A stretch of DNA of 64,000 nucleotides from Actinomadura sp. NBRC 104412 (GCF_030269515.1 NZ_BSTM01000023.1:62001-126000), one strand, 5' to 3'. Shown: positions 46,448 to 55,789, counted from the stretch's first letter. A program made the numbers and translations. The notes: generated by a model not told the origin, from the sequence alone.

Positions 46448-46762
46448 GTGTACGCGATTGTCCGCGCAGGCGGCAAGCAGGAGAAGGTGGCCGTCGACGA
46501 CGTGCTCACCGTCGACCGGCTGCCCGGCGAGGTCGGCTCGACCGTCACGTTCCCTGCCGTGCTGGTGGTGGACGGCGAGAAGGTCGTCAGCTCCTCCGCC
46601 GAGCTCGCCAAGTACAAGGTGACCGCCGAGATCCTCGGCGCCGTCAAGGGCCCGAAGATCAACATCATGCACTACCGGAGCAAGACCGGGTACAAGCGGC
46701 GGATGGGCCACCGCCAGCCGTACACCGAGGTCAAGATCACCGGTATCGAGGCCGGGAAGTAG
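46448..46762 (+). CDS. rplU: Ribosomal protein L21 (bL21)
   Basis: 104 residues. VYAIVRAGGKQEKVAVDDVL opens the protein and the end carries MHYRSKTGYKRRMGHRQPYT and the terminal EVKITGI, all typical of bL21 of the large subunit. GTG start preceded by GAGGAGAGG about 9 bases upstream. Cotranscribed with rpmA, 12 bases downstream. Confidence 0.98.
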   Translation: MYAIVRAGGKQEKVAVDDVLTVDRLPGEVGSTVTFPAVLVVDGEKVVSSSAELAKYKVTAEILGAVKGPKINIMHYRSKTGYKRRMGHRQPYTEVKITGIEAGK

Positions 46763-46774
46763 GAGGTCCGGGAC

Positions 46775-47029
46775 ATGGCACACAAGAAGGGCGCGTCGTC
46801 CAGCCGTAACGGTCGTGACTCCAACGCCAAGCGCCTGGGCGTCAAGCGCTTCGGCGGTCAGGTCGTGAACGCGGGCGAGATCATCGTGCGGCAGCGCGGC
46901 ACCCACTTCCACCCCGGCCTGAACGTGGGGCGGGGCGGCGATGACACGCTGTTCGCGCTGGTCGCGGGCACGGTCAAGTTCGGGCGTTACCGCGGCCGCA
47001 ACGCGGTGAGCATCGTCCCGGCGGAGTAG
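46775..47029 (+). CDS. rpmA: Ribosomal protein L27 (bL27)
   Basis: 84 residues. MAHKKGASSSRNGRDSNAKR with LGVKRFGGQ, then RQRGTHFHPGLNVGRGGDDT, is diagnostic of bL27, whose N-terminus reaches the peptidyl-transferase centre. It starts directly at the mature-type MAHKK, without the extra leader that is cleaved in Firmicutes. AGGAGG lies 6 bases before the ATG. A strong hairpin follows before obgE. Confidence 0.98.
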   Translation: MAHKKGASSSRNGRDSNAKRLGVKRFGGQVVNAGEIIVRQRGTHFHPGLNVGRGGDDTLFALVAGTVKFGRYRGRNAVSIVPAE

Positions 47030-47052
47030 ATCCGCCGTCAGCGACGTTAACG

Positions 47053-47084
47053 ACAGGGGCGGACCATTCCGGGTCCGCCCCTGT
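47053..47084 (+). terminator. Strong hairpin between rpmA and obgE
   Basis: ACAGGGGCGGACC (47053-47065) and GGTCCGCCCCTGT (47072-47084) form a perfect 13-bp stem with a 6-base loop (ATTCCG), followed by TCCTGTTC. Either a partial terminator that lowers obgE relative to the ribosomal genes, or an attenuator. Confidence 0.8.
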
Positions 47085-47118
47085 TCCTGTTCGGGACGAG
47101 AGAGCACGGGAGGGGATC

Positions 47119-48519
47119 GTGGTGGCGAAAGCCGGATCCGGTGCGCGGTTCGTGGACCGGGTGGTGCTGCATGTCGCTGCGGGCGACGGCGGGAACGGCT
47201 GCGCCTCGATCCACCGGGAGAAGTTCAAGCCGCTGGGCGGCCCGGACGGCGCCAACGGCGGCCGTGGCGGTGACGTGATCCTTGAGGTCGACACGGGCGC
47301 CGCGAGCCTTCTGGACTACCACCGCCGCCCGCACCGTAAGGCGGCGAACGGCCGTCCGGGGCAGGGCGGGCACCGTACCGGGGCGGACGGCGACGACGTG
47401 GTGCTGCCCGTGCCGGACGGGACGGTCGTCAAGGACACCGACGGGAACGTCCTCGCCGATCTCGTCGGTGAGGGCACCCGGTTCGTCGTGGCGCGCGGCG
47501 GCAAGGGCGGGCTGGGCAACGCCGCCCTCGCCACGGCCAAGCGCAAGGCGCCCGGGTTCGCGCTGCTCGGCGAGCCCGGCGACGCCCGCGACGTCGTCCT
47601 GGAGCTGAAGAGCGTCGCGGACGTGGCGCTGGTGGGCTTCCCGAGCGCGGGCAAGTCCTCGCTGATCGCGGCGCTGTCGGCGGCCCGGCCAAAGATCGCC
47701 GACTATCCGTTCACGACGCTGATCCCCAATCTGGGGGTGGTGAGCGCGGGCGACACCACGTTCACGGTCGCGGACGTGCCCGGCCTGATCGAGGGCGCCA
47801 GTGAGGGCCGGGGCCTGGGCCTGGAGTTCCTGCGGCACATCGAGCGCTCGTCCACGCTGGCGCACGTGCTCGACTGCGCGACCCCGGAGCCGGGACGCGA
47901 CCCGCTCAGCGACTTCGACGTGATCGAGAAGGAGCTGCGGGCCTACGACCGGGCGCTGGGCGACCGGCCGCTGTCGGACCGTCCCCGCGTCGTCGTCCTG
48001 AACAAGGTGGACGTGCCGGACGGCCGTGACCTGGCCGAGCTGGTGCGCCCGGAGTTCGAGGCGCGCGGGCTGCGGGTGTTCGAGGTGTCCGCCGCCACCC
48101 GCGAGGGGCTGCGCGAGCTGTCGTTCGCCATGGCGGCGATGGTGGAGGAGTACCGCGCCTCGCTGCCGCCCGCCGAGCCGACGCGGCTGGTCATCAGGCC
48201 GGAGCCGGTCGACGGCGGCACCGACTTCGAGGTGCGGCCGATGGGCGACAACACCTATCTGGTCACGGGCGAGAAGCCCGTCCGGTGGCTGCGGCAGACC
48301 GACTTCTCCAACGAGGAGGCGGTGGGCTACCTCGCCGACCGGCTGGCCCGGCTGGGCGTGGAGGACGCGCTGGCCGAGGCCAGCGCCACCGCCGGCGCCA
48401 CCGTCATGATCGGCACCCGGGACGACTCGATCGTGTTCGACTGGGAGCCGGAGGTGGTCGCGGGCGACGGCGCCCTGGGCCCGCGCGGCACCGACCGCCG
48501 CCTCGGCGGCTACCGCTAG
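47119..48519 (+). CDS. obgE: Obg GTPase (ObgE/CgtA)
   Basis: 466 residues. The Obg glycine-rich domain (GGDGGNGCASIHREKFKPLG-type start; GGKGGLGNAALATAKRKAPG) precedes the G domain: P-loop GFPSAGKSS, switch DYPFTTLIPNLG, DVPGLIEGASEGRGLG and NKVD. The C-terminal OCT domain (NEEAVGYLADRLARLGVEDA) ends the protein. Obg acts in 50S subunit assembly and stress responses. GTG 47119 follows GGGAGGGGAT. Confidence 0.97.
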   Translation: MVAKAGSGARFVDRVVLHVAAGDGGNGCASIHREKFKPLGGPDGANGGRGGDVILEVDTGAASLLDYHRRPHRKAANGRPGQGGHRTGADGDDVVLPVPDGTVVKDTDGNVLADLVGEGTRFVVARGGKGGLGNAALATAKRKAPGFALLGEPGDARDVVLELKSVADVALVGFPSAGKSSLIAALSAARPKIADYPFTTLIPNLGVVSAGDTTFTVADVPGLIEGASEGRGLGLEFLRHIERSSTLAHVLDCATPEPGRDPLSDFDVIEKELRAYDRALGDRPLSDRPRVVVLNKVDVPDGRDLAELVRPEFEARGLRVFEVSAATREGLRELSFAMAAMVEEYRASLPPAEPTRLVIRPEPVDGGTDFEVRPMGDNTYLVTGEKPVRWLRQTDFSNEEAVGYLADRLARLGVEDALAEASATAGATVMIGTRDDSIVFDWEPEVVAGDGALGPRGTDRRLGGYR

Positions 48520-48566
48520 CCGCCCGACCGACCCGAGATCACGACCACGCGTTCCCGAGGGAGAGC

Positions 48567-49823
48567 ATGAGCCCCGACCAGGCACCCGCGACATCCCGCA
48601 CCGCCGGTACCGTCCTGGACCGTGACGCGCCGGGACGCCCGGAGGTGGCGAGCGCGCGCCGGATCGTGGTGAAGGCGGGCTCGTCGTCGCTGACCACACC
48701 TCAGGGGACGATCGACGCGGACAGGATCGACGCGCTGGTGGACGTGCTGGCGTCCCGCCGCAGGGCCGGTACGGAGATCGTGTTCGTGTCGTCCGGCGCG
48801 ATCGCCGCGGGGCTCGGCCCGCTGGGGCTGGTCAGCCGTCCCGGCGACCTGGCCACCCAGCAGGCGGCGGCGAGCGTCGGGCAGGGGCTGCTGATGGCCC
48901 GCTACACCTCCTCGTTCGCCCGGTACGGGCTGACCGTGGGGCAGGTGCTGCTCACCGCCGACGACATGATCCGCCGCGTCCACCATCGCAACGCCTCGCG
49001 GGCGCTGGGCAAGCTGCTCGACCTCGGCGTCGTCCCGGTCGTCAACGAGAACGACACCGTCGCGACCGACGAGATCAGGTTCGGCGACAACGACCGGCTG
49101 GCCGCGCTGGTGGCCCATCTGACCAGGGCCGACGCGCTGATCCTGCTGTCGGACGTGGACGCCCTCTACACCGGTGACCCGCGCCGCCCCGGCGTCCGGC
49201 GGATCACCGACGTGCACGGCCCGCGCGACCTGGACGAGGTCGAGCTGGGGGGCTCCGGGAGGGTCGGCACCGGCGGCATGGTCACCAAGGTGGAGGCCGC
49301 CAGGATCGCGGGGATCCCGGTCGTGCTGACCGACGCCGCGTCCGCGCACCGGGCCCTCGCCGGCGAACCGGTCGGCACCTGCTTCCATCCCGCCGGGGGA
49401 CGCCGCCTGTCGACGCGGCATCTGTGGCTGGCGCACGCCACGACCGGGCAGGGCCGTGTCATGCTGGACCCGGGCGCGGTGGACGCGGTCGTCCGGCGCC
49501 GCAAGTCGCTCCTGCCCGCCGGGATCACCGGCGTCCAGGGCGACTTCGCGGCCGGTGACCCGGTCGACCTGTGCGGCGCCGACGGCAGGGTCGTGGCGCG
49601 CGGGCTGGTGAACTACGACGCGGCGGAGATCCCCGACCTGATGGGCCGGTCCACCCGCTGGCTGGCCCGCGAGCTGGGCCCGGAGTACGAGCGCGAGATC
49701 ATTCATCGCGACGACCTGGTGATCCTGGACGGGGCCGGCGAGCCGGGCGGCCTGCCGGGCGGCACCGCGAACGGCGCGGAAGACGGCGAGCGAGCGACCG
49801 AAGAGACGACAAGGAGCCGGTAG
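48567..49823 (+). CDS. proB: Glutamate 5-kinase
   Basis: 418 residues from ATG 48567, after GAGGGAGA. Amino-acid-kinase domain: IVVKAGSSSLTTPQG (phosphate loop), VSSGAIAAGLGPLG, VVPVVNENDTVATDEIRFGD and GTGGMVTKVEAARIAG. The C-terminal PUA domain (VDAVVRRRKSLLPAGITGVQ) is present. It makes gamma-glutamyl phosphate, first step of proline synthesis. The stop is followed directly by the proA ATG, so the two steps are cotranslated. Confidence 0.97.
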   Translation: MSPDQAPATSRTAGTVLDRDAPGRPEVASARRIVVKAGSSSLTTPQGTIDADRIDALVDVLASRRRAGTEIVFVSSGAIAAGLGPLGLVSRPGDLATQQAAASVGQGLLMARYTSSFARYGLTVGQVLLTADDMIRRVHHRNASRALGKLLDLGVVPVVNENDTVATDEIRFGDNDRLAALVAHLTRADALILLSDVDALYTGDPRRPGVRRITDVHGPRDLDEVELGGSGRVGTGGMVTKVEAARIAGIPVVLTDAASAHRALAGEPVGTCFHPAGGRRLSTRHLWLAHATTGQGRVMLDPGAVDAVVRRRKSLLPAGITGVQGDFAAGDPVDLCGADGRVVARGLVNYDAAEIPDLMGRSTRWLARELGPEYEREIIHRDDLVILDGAGEPGGLPGGTANGAEDGERATEETTRSR

Positions 49824-51095
49824 ATGAGCGGCGAGGTGCAGGAGCGGGAGCGCGAGGAGTTCCTGCGGGTTGCGGAGCGTGCCAGGGAGGCGGCGGCCGG
49901 GCTGGCGCCGCTGCCGCGGGCGGCCAAGGACGCCGCCCTGCACGCCGTGGCGGACGCGCTCGTGGCGTCCGCGCCGCAGATCGTCAAGGCCAACGAGGCG
50001 GACGTGGCGCGGGCCCGCGAGTCCGGCACCTCCGAGTACATGATCGACCGGCTGAGCCTGACCTCCGAGCGGATCGCCGCGATCGCCGAGGCCGTCCGCA
50101 AGGTGGCGGCGCTGCCCGACCCGGTCGGTGAGACGGTGCGCGGCAACGTCCTGCCCAACGGCCTCGACCTGCGGCAGGTGCGGGTTCCGCTGGGCGTGGT
50201 CGGCATCATCTACGAGGGCCGTCCCAACGTCACCGTCGACGCCGCCGCGCTGTGCCTGAAGAGCGGGAACGCGGCGCTGCTGCGCGGCTCGTCGTCCGCC
50301 TACGAGTCCAACGCGGTGCTGGTGGACGTGATGCAGGGCGCGCTGGCGGGCACCGAGGTCCCGCGGGACGCCGTGCAGCTCGTCCCGGGCACCAGCCGCG
50401 AGTCGGTCAGGCACCTGATGCGCGCCCGCGGCCTGGTGGACGTGCTGATCCCGCGCGGCGGGGCGTCCCTCATCAACTCGGTGGTGGAGCAGTCCACGGT
50501 GCCGGTGATCGAGACCGGGGTGGGCAACTGCGCCGTCTACGTGGACGCCGCCGCCGACGTCGACCAGGCCGTCACGATCCTCCTGAACGCCAAGACGCAG
50601 CGCCCGTCGGTGTGCAACGCGGCCGAGACCGTCCTGGTCCACCAGGACATCGCCGCCGAGTTCCTGCCCAAGGCGCTGGACGCGTTGCGCGAGGCGGGCG
50701 TCACGGTCCACGGGGACGAGGCCGTGCGCGCCTACTCGGCCGACGTCGTCCCGGCCACCGAGGACGACTACTACGCCGAGTACCTGTCCCTCGACATCGC
50801 CGCCCGCGTCGTGCCCAGCCTGGACGAGGCCGTACGGCACATCCGCGTCTACGGCTCCGGCCACACCGAGGCCATCGTGACCACGTCGCAGACGGCGGCC
50901 CGCCGCTTCGTCGCGCTGGTCGACTCGGCCGCGGTCATGGTGAACGCCTCCACGCGCTTCACCGACGGCGAGGAGTTCGGGTTCGGCGCCGAGATCGGCA
51001 TCTCCACCCAGAAACTCCACGCCCGCGGCCCCATGGGCCTACCGGAGCTGACCTCCACCAAATACGTCGTCACCGGCGAAGGCCACCTCCGGTAG
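49824..51095 (+). CDS. proA: Gamma-glutamyl phosphate reductase
   Basis: 423 residues. NAD(P)H-binding and catalytic motifs of the aldehyde dehydrogenase superfamily: VPLGVVGIIYEGRPNVTVDA, LKSGNAALLRGSS, IPRGGASLI and RPSVCNAAETVLVH with the catalytic Cys264, then SAAVMVNASTRFTDGEEFGF. It reduces gamma-glutamyl phosphate to the semialdehyde, second step of proline synthesis. AAGGAGCC lies before the ATG, which abuts the proB stop. Confidence 0.97.
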   Translation: MSGEVQEREREEFLRVAERAREAAAGLAPLPRAAKDAALHAVADALVASAPQIVKANEADVARARESGTSEYMIDRLSLTSERIAAIAEAVRKVAALPDPVGETVRGNVLPNGLDLRQVRVPLGVVGIIYEGRPNVTVDAAALCLKSGNAALLRGSSSAYESNAVLVDVMQGALAGTEVPRDAVQLVPGTSRESVRHLMRARGLVDVLIPRGGASLINSVVEQSTVPVIETGVGNCAVYVDAAADVDQAVTILLNAKTQRPSVCNAAETVLVHQDIAAEFLPKALDALREAGVTVHGDEAVRAYSADVVPATEDDYYAEYLSLDIAARVVPSLDEAVRHIRVYGSGHTEAIVTTSQTAARRFVALVDSAAVMVNASTRFTDGEEFGFGAEIGISTQKLHARGPMGLPELTSTKYVVTGEGHLR

Positions 51096-51112
51096 TCCCC
51101 AGCGCGGCGACC

Positions 51113-52150
51113 TCAGTTGCTGTTGCCGGTGGGCCCGCTGTCGCGGCGTGAGATCCGGTCGAAGAGGCCGCCGGCGGCCGAGGCGGCGCCTTCGGCGGCG
51201 CTGCGCACCTTGCCGATGAACGGGTCGGCGCTGCGCTCCCAGGACTCGCGGTAGGAGTTGGCGGCCTCGCGGACCTCGTCGGTGAACTTGGCGGACGCGT
51301 CGTCGGCGCGGCGCGGGTAGTCGCCGGCCAGGATCCGCTCGTACTCGGGGCCCTTCGCCCAGCGGTCGAGCTCGGCGAAGCGGATCACCGCGTACGGGTG
51401 GGTCTGCGGCAGCAGGTTCAGGAACTTCAGCAGGCCGTCGCGGACGTCGCCGGCGGCGTCGTACTGGCGGGCCTGCTCAAGGAACGCCTCGCTGCTCATC
51501 TCGTGCAGCCGCGTGCCGCCGGCCAGCTTCATCATCGTGCGCTTGGCGGCGTCCACGTCCTGGCCGGTCAGCAGCCCGGCCCGGTCGGACGACAGCTCGG
51601 CCTTGCGGAACCACTCGTTCAGCCCGATGAGGATGGCGCCGATGGCGACGTTGCCCAGCGGCAGCCAGGACAGCCGGGCGCCGAGCTGGATCAGGATCTC
51701 CATCATCGTCCGGTACACCGCGTGCCCGGACAGGATGTGCCCGACCTCGTGGCCGACCACGAACCGGGTCTCCTCGTCGTCCAGCAGGTCCAGCAGGCCG
51801 GTGTTGATCACGATGAAGGGCCGGTCGCTGCCGATCGCCATCGCGTTCGGGACGGGGAACTGCCGGACGTACACCTCGGGGACCTCGGGCATGTCGAGGA
51901 TGTAGCAGGCGTCGCGGACCATGTCGTTCAGGTGGTGGAACTGGTTCTCGCCGACCCGTACCGCGCCGCCGAGGAACATCAGCCGCAGCGCCCGCTCGCT
52001 GATCAGTCCCGACAGGCGCCGCAGCACGGTGTCGAAGCCGGTCAGGCCGCGCAGTGCGACCAGCGCGGAGCGGTCGGCCGGGTGCTCGTAGGCGCGGGAG
52101 CTGATCCCGGGGAAGCGGGTGCGCGCCCGGTCCGGTGTGTTGGTCGTCAT
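51113..52150 (-). CDS. M48-family zinc metallopeptidase
   Basis: 345 residues. The zinc motif HEVGH is at 134-138 (VVGHEVGHILSGH) and a third-ligand region is ELSSDRAGLL. Hydrophobic stretches (LSWLPLGNVAIGAILIGLNE) may contact the membrane, as in HtpX-like proteases, but no clear signal sequence is seen. GRYPRR-like PRRADDASAKF and a disordered C-terminus follow. The ATG at 52150 has no good ribosome-binding site. Convergent with proA. Substrates unknown; M48 enzymes often act in membrane-protein quality control. Confidence 0.9.
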   Translation of the reverse strand: MTTNTPDRARTRFPGISSRAYEHPADRSALVALRGLTGFDTVLRRLSGLISERALRLMFLGGAVRVGENQFHHLNDMVRDACYILDMPEVPEVYVRQFPVPNAMAIGSDRPFIVINTGLLDLLDDEETRFVVGHEVGHILSGHAVYRTMMEILIQLGARLSWLPLGNVAIGAILIGLNEWFRKAELSSDRAGLLTGQDVDAAKRTMMKLAGGTRLHEMSSEAFLEQARQYDAAGDVRDGLLKFLNLLPQTHPYAVIRFAELDRWAKGPEYERILAGDYPRRADDASAKFTDEVREAANSYRESWERSADPFIGKVRSAAEGAASAAGGLFDRISRRDSGPTGNSN

Positions 52151-52499
52151 GGGGTACGCGGCACCGGCCCGGCTTCGCTGCCGGCGGCGAGGGCCGCTCC
52201 CTCCCTTCGCTCGGTTCTGGCCGTGCACTGTTCGGATCCACCCTGGGCATGCCACCGGGCCCAGTCCAGCTTGGTAAGTCCGACGAACCGGTACATGCGC
52301 AGGTTCCCGCGTCGGGACGATAGGGCCACCTCCGGCCCCGCGCGCGCCGCCGCGCCGTGATCCATCCGATGCGGGCACTTTGTGGAGATTGTCCGTGCGG
52401 CGGGCTTCGGGTGCGGCAGAGTAGTGGACGCCCGGCGGCGGGGGCGCACGGGTCCGGTGGCGGACGAAGACACAGGTCAGCGGGGCGCGAGGAGGCGCG
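52151..52499. other. Divergent intergenic region between the M48 peptidase and paaK-like genes
   Basis: 349 bases with no credible coding sequence. It must hold both promoters. No clear -10/-35 pair, repeat or RNA structure was recognised, apart from the GAGGAGG ribosome-binding site just before the ligase ATG. Confidence 0.4.
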
Positions 52500-53822
52500 A
52501 TGTTCGATCCGAAGGCCGAGGCGATGTTCCGGGACGAGCGGGCGGCGCTGCAACGTCACCGGCTGTGGGGGCTGGTCGACCGGCTGATGCTGGCGGGCGG
52601 CGTGCAGGCGGACCGGCTGCGCGAGGCCGGCGTCGAGCGCGGCGCCGACGTCACCCTCGCCGAGCTGCACAAACTGCCGTTCACCACCAAGCAGGACCTG
52701 TGGGACTCCTACCCGCTGGGCATGCTGGCCGTCCCCCGGGACCAGGTCGTCGCGGTCCACGGATCCACCGGCACCAAGGGCAGGCCCACGCTCGTCGCCT
52801 ACACCAAGGCCGACCTGGACCTGTGGGCGTCCATGTGCGCGCGGTCGCTGTCCTGCGCGGGCGCGTCCGCGGAAAGCGTCGTCCACAACGCCTACGGGTA
52901 CGGGCTGTTCACCGGCGGGCTGGGCATCCACCAGGGCGCGGTCGCGCTGGGCGCCACCGTCGTCCCCATGTCGGGCGGGATGACCGAGCGGCAGGTGCGG
53001 ATGCTCGCCGACCTGAAGCCCGACATCCTGACCTGCACGCCCGCGTACGCGCTGCGGCTGGGCGAGGCCGCCGCCGAGGCGGGCGTCGACCTGTCCTCGC
53101 TCAAGACGGGCGTCTTCGGCGCCGAGCCGTGGTCGGAGGAGCTGCGGGCCGCCATCCAGGACGTCCTGCCGATCAAGGCGCTGGACATCTACGGCCTGTC
53201 GGAGGTGATCGGCCCCGGCGTCGCCACCGAGTGCCTGGAGCAGAACGGCCTGCACGTCAACGAGGACCACTTCATCGTCGAGGCCGTCGACCCGGAGACC
53301 GGCACCCCCGTCGCCGACGGCGAACCCGGCGAGCTGGTGTTCACCACGCCGACCAAGCAGGCGCTCCCGCTGCTGCGCTACCGCACCGGCGATGTGGCGT
53401 CCCTCACCCACGGCGACTGCAACTGCGGGCGCACCCTCGTCCGGATGAGCAAGGTCCGCGGCCGGGTGGACGACATGCTGGTGATCCGTGGCGTCAACGT
53501 CTACCCCAGCGAGGTCGAACGGGTCCTGCTGGGCTCCGGGCTGGTCGTCCCCCACTACCAGATGGTCGTGGACCGGCGGAAGCCTGACGTACGGCTCGTG
53601 GTGGCCTGTGAAGCGGCCACAGAGGCGGCCTCAGACGCCTCCCCGGAGGCGGCGGAAGGGGCCCTGGCGGAGGAGCTGACGCGGGCGCTACGCGCCGACC
53701 TCGGCCTCACCGCCGACGTACGGGTGCTGCCGTCCGGCACGGTGCCCCGGGTGGAGGTCGGCAAGGCCGTACGGGTCGTGACCTGGGAATCCGGCGAACC
53801 TCCTCTGCCCGGCATCGGCTGA
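52500..53822 (+). CDS. paaK: Phenylacetate-CoA ligase-like AMP-forming enzyme
   Basis: 440 residues, the PaaK length. AMP-binding P-loop VAVHGSTGTKGRPTLVAYT, NAYGYGLFTGGLGIHQGA, DIYGLSEVIGPGVA, LRYRTGDVASLT, and the C-terminal hinge VRGRVDDMLVIRGVNVYPSE with the catalytic Lys near GKAVRV are all present. It activates an aryl-acetic acid as its CoA thioester. No other paa catabolic genes are nearby, so the physiological substrate is open; similar stand-alone ligases occur in secondary metabolism. ATG follows GAGGAGG. Confidence 0.85.
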   Translation: MFDPKAEAMFRDERAALQRHRLWGLVDRLMLAGGVQADRLREAGVERGADVTLAELHKLPFTTKQDLWDSYPLGMLAVPRDQVVAVHGSTGTKGRPTLVAYTKADLDLWASMCARSLSCAGASAESVVHNAYGYGLFTGGLGIHQGAVALGATVVPMSGGMTERQVRMLADLKPDILTCTPAYALRLGEAAAEAGVDLSSLKTGVFGAEPWSEELRAAIQDVLPIKALDIYGLSEVIGPGVATECLEQNGLHVNEDHFIVEAVDPETGTPVADGEPGELVFTTPTKQALPLLRYRTGDVASLTHGDCNCGRTLVRMSKVRGRVDDMLVIRGVNVYPSEVERVLLGSGLVVPHYQMVVDRRKPDVRLVVACEAATEAASDASPEAAEGALAEELTRALRADLGLTADVRVLPSGTVPRVEVGKAVRVVTWESGEPPLPGIG

Positions 53823-53898
53823 CCCCGTTCTCGGAGGCACGCTCGGCGGGCGGCACGCGGCCCGAGGGGCGGTGCGCGGAGCCGCCCCCCGCGCTGGC

Positions 53899-53904
53899 TA
53901 TTCT
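53899..53904 (+). promoter_or_regulatory. -10 box of a probable leaderless nadD transcript
   Basis: TATTCT precedes the nadD ATG by 7 bases with no Shine-Dalgarno sequence, suggesting transcription starts at the codon. Confidence 0.5.
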
Positions 53905-53911
53905 CGTCAGC

Positions 53912-54514
53912 ATGACCCAAAAGCGACGGTTGGGGATCATGGGTGGCACGTTCAACCCGATCCACCACGGCCACCTGGTGGCCGCCAGCGAGGTCGCGCA
54001 CGTGTTCTCGCTGGACGAGGTGGTGTTCGTCCCCACCGGCCGGTCCGCGCACAAGGACGAGCGGGGCGTCGCCCCCGCCGAGGACCGCTACCTCATGGCC
54101 GTGATCGCCACCGCGTCCAACCCCCGGTTCTCCGTCAGCCGCATCGACATCGACCGCCCCGGCCCCACGTACACCGTCGACACCCTCCGCGACGTGCGCC
54201 GCGCCCACGGCCCCGACACCGAACTGTTCTTCATCACCGGTGCCGACGCCCTCGCCAAAATGCTCACCTGGCACGACACCGACGAGCTGTTCGAACTGGC
54301 GCACTTCGTCGGCTGCACCAGGCCCGGCCACCGGCTCGCCGACCCCGGCCTGCCCAACGGGCGCGTCAGCCTCATGGAGGTCCCCGCCCTGGCGATCTCC
54401 TCGACCGAATGCCGCGACCGGGTCCGCGCGGGCGAGCCGATCTGGTACCTCGTCCCCGACGGGATCGTCCAGTACATCAACAAACGCGGTCTTTACCGCG
54501 AGCACACCGAGTGA
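53912..54514 (+). CDS. nadD: Nicotinate-nucleotide adenylyltransferase
   Basis: 200 residues. The nucleotidyl-transferase start motif GGTFNPIHHGHL and the terminal ISSTECRDRV signature are clear, with FITGADALAKMLTWHDTDEL between them. It adenylates nicotinate mononucleotide to deamido-NAD, a step of NAD synthesis. ATG 53912 lies 7 bases after TATTCT, so probably leaderless. nadD-rsfS-phosphatase order matches mycobacteria. Confidence 0.96.
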   Translation: MTQKRRLGIMGGTFNPIHHGHLVAASEVAHVFSLDEVVFVPTGRSAHKDERGVAPAEDRYLMAVIATASNPRFSVSRIDIDRPGPTYTVDTLRDVRRAHGPDTELFFITGADALAKMLTWHDTDELFELAHFVGCTRPGHRLADPGLPNGRVSLMEVPALAISSTECRDRVRAGEPIWYLVPDGIVQYINKRGLYREHTE

Positions 54515-54711
54515 CGCGCCCACCTTTGCGTGACCTTCGTCCGTGCGTTACCGCAGGTACCCGGCGGGTCATACTCTGGAGGAGACGGCACGCCGCCGCT
54601 TCGTGAATGGGGCATGACGGGCCGTAGGGCAATAAATCAGGGCCCGTTTCCGGCGCCCGTGAGAAGCTGGAACCGGGAAAAGACCCCTACAGGGAGGATC
54701 GCGAGCGCATC

Positions 54712-55125
54712 GTGACCGCATCCGACAGGGCCGTGCAGCTCGTCCGGATCGCCGCCGAGGCGGCAGGCGACAAGCTGGCCGACGACATCCTTGCCTATGA
54801 CGTGAGCGAGCAGCTCGTCATCACCGACGCCTTCCTGCTCTGCTCGGCGCCCAACGACCGGCAGGTCCGCGCCATCGTCGACGAGATCGAGAAGCGGCTG
54901 CGCGAAGAGGCCGGCGCCAAGCCCGTACGCCGCGAAGGCGAACGCGCCGGACGCTGGGTGCTGCTGGACTACTCCGACATCATCGTGCACATCCAGCACG
55001 AAGAGGAGCGCACCTACTACGCGCTCGAACGTCTCTGGAAGGACTGCCCGCTCATCGGACTTCCCGAAGCCGTCAACGCCGGCTCGGCCCAGCGCGGACG
55101 CGCCGTCGGGAGCCCCAGTGAGTGA
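54712..55125 (+). CDS. rsfS: Ribosome silencing factor RsfS
   Basis: 137 residues, Iojap family. RIAAEAAGDKLADDILAYDV, LVITDAFLLCSAPNDRQVRA, then EGERAGRWVLLDYSDIIVHI and YYALERLWKDCPLI are family signatures. It binds L14 and blocks subunit joining during starvation. GTG 54712 is preceded by AGGGAGGA about 12 bases upstream; TACTCT near 54572 may be the -10. Its stop lies inside the next gene (8-base overlap), so the two are coupled. Confidence 0.95.
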   Translation: MTASDRAVQLVRIAAEAAGDKLADDILAYDVSEQLVITDAFLLCSAPNDRQVRAIVDEIEKRLREEAGAKPVRREGERAGRWVLLDYSDIIVHIQHEEERTYYALERLWKDCPLIGLPEAVNAGSAQRGRAVGSPSE

Positions 55126-55789
55126 CCCGGAACCCGGCAAGGACCGGGAACCCGGCAAGCGCCGGGTCGTCCTGTGGCGGCACGGCCAGACCCGCTGGAA
55201 CGTCGAACGCCGCTTCCAAGGCAAGACCGACATCCCGCTGGACGAGACCGGCCTTCAGCAGGCCCGGCGGGCCGCCCGGCTCCTCGCCGCGCTCCGCCCC
55301 ACCGCCCTGCTGACCTCCCCGCTCCAGCGGGCCTCCGACACCGCGCAGGCCCTCGCCACGATCACCGGCCTGCCCGTCGCGCAGGACCGCGACCTCGTCG
55401 AACGGGACGGCGGCGCCTGGGAGGGCCTCACCAACCAGGAGATCCGCGAACGCTACCCCGCCGAGTACGCCGCCTGGCAGCCACCCGGCGGAGAGACCAG
55501 CGCCCAGGTCGCCAAACGCGTCTCCGCCGCGATCGAACGCGCCCTCGACGACCTGCCGCCCACCGGGCTGCTCGTCGTCGCCTCCCACGGCGCCGCACTC
55601 CGCCTCGGCATGTGCGGCCTCCTCGGCCTCCCCGAACAGCACTGGGACAACCTCGGCGGCCTCGCCAACTGCTGCTGGTCCGTCCTCAGCGAACGGCGCG
55701 GCGGCGAAGGCTGGCGGCTCGTCGAGCACAACGCCGGAACCCTCCCCGAACCCGTCCTCAGCGACGACCGCGCCGTCAACGGCACCTGA
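55118..55789 (+). CDS. Histidine phosphatase (phosphoglycerate mutase family), GpgP-like
   Basis: 223 residues. The catalytic RHG lies in VLWRHGQTRWNVERRFQGKT; the family's second histidine is in VVASHGAALRLG, and LLTSPLQRASDTAQALA is also typical. In Mycobacterium the phosphatase beside rsfS and nadD is GpgP, glucosyl-3-phosphoglycerate phosphatase of methylglucose polysaccharide synthesis. The same synteny suggests an orthologue, but sequence alone does not fix the substrate. GTG start overlaps rsfS by 8 bases. Confidence 0.85.
   Translation: MSDPEPGKDREPGKRRVVLWRHGQTRWNVERRFQGKTDIPLDETGLQQARRAARLLAALRPTALLTSPLQRASDTAQALATITGLPVAQDRDLVERDGGAWEGLTNQEIRERYPAEYAAWQPPGGETSAQVAKRVSAAIERALDDLPPTGLLVVASHGAALRLGMCGLLGLPEQHWDNLGGLANCCWSVLSERRGGEGWRLVEHNAGTLPEPVLSDDRAVNGT

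Noticed and set aside
42088..46668. Open frame of 1,526 codons on the minus strand opposite rne
   Set aside because: It mirrors the codon structure of the repeat-rich plus-strand gene. The translation is Leu/Arg/Gly-rich without domains, and high GC makes such antisense frames common.
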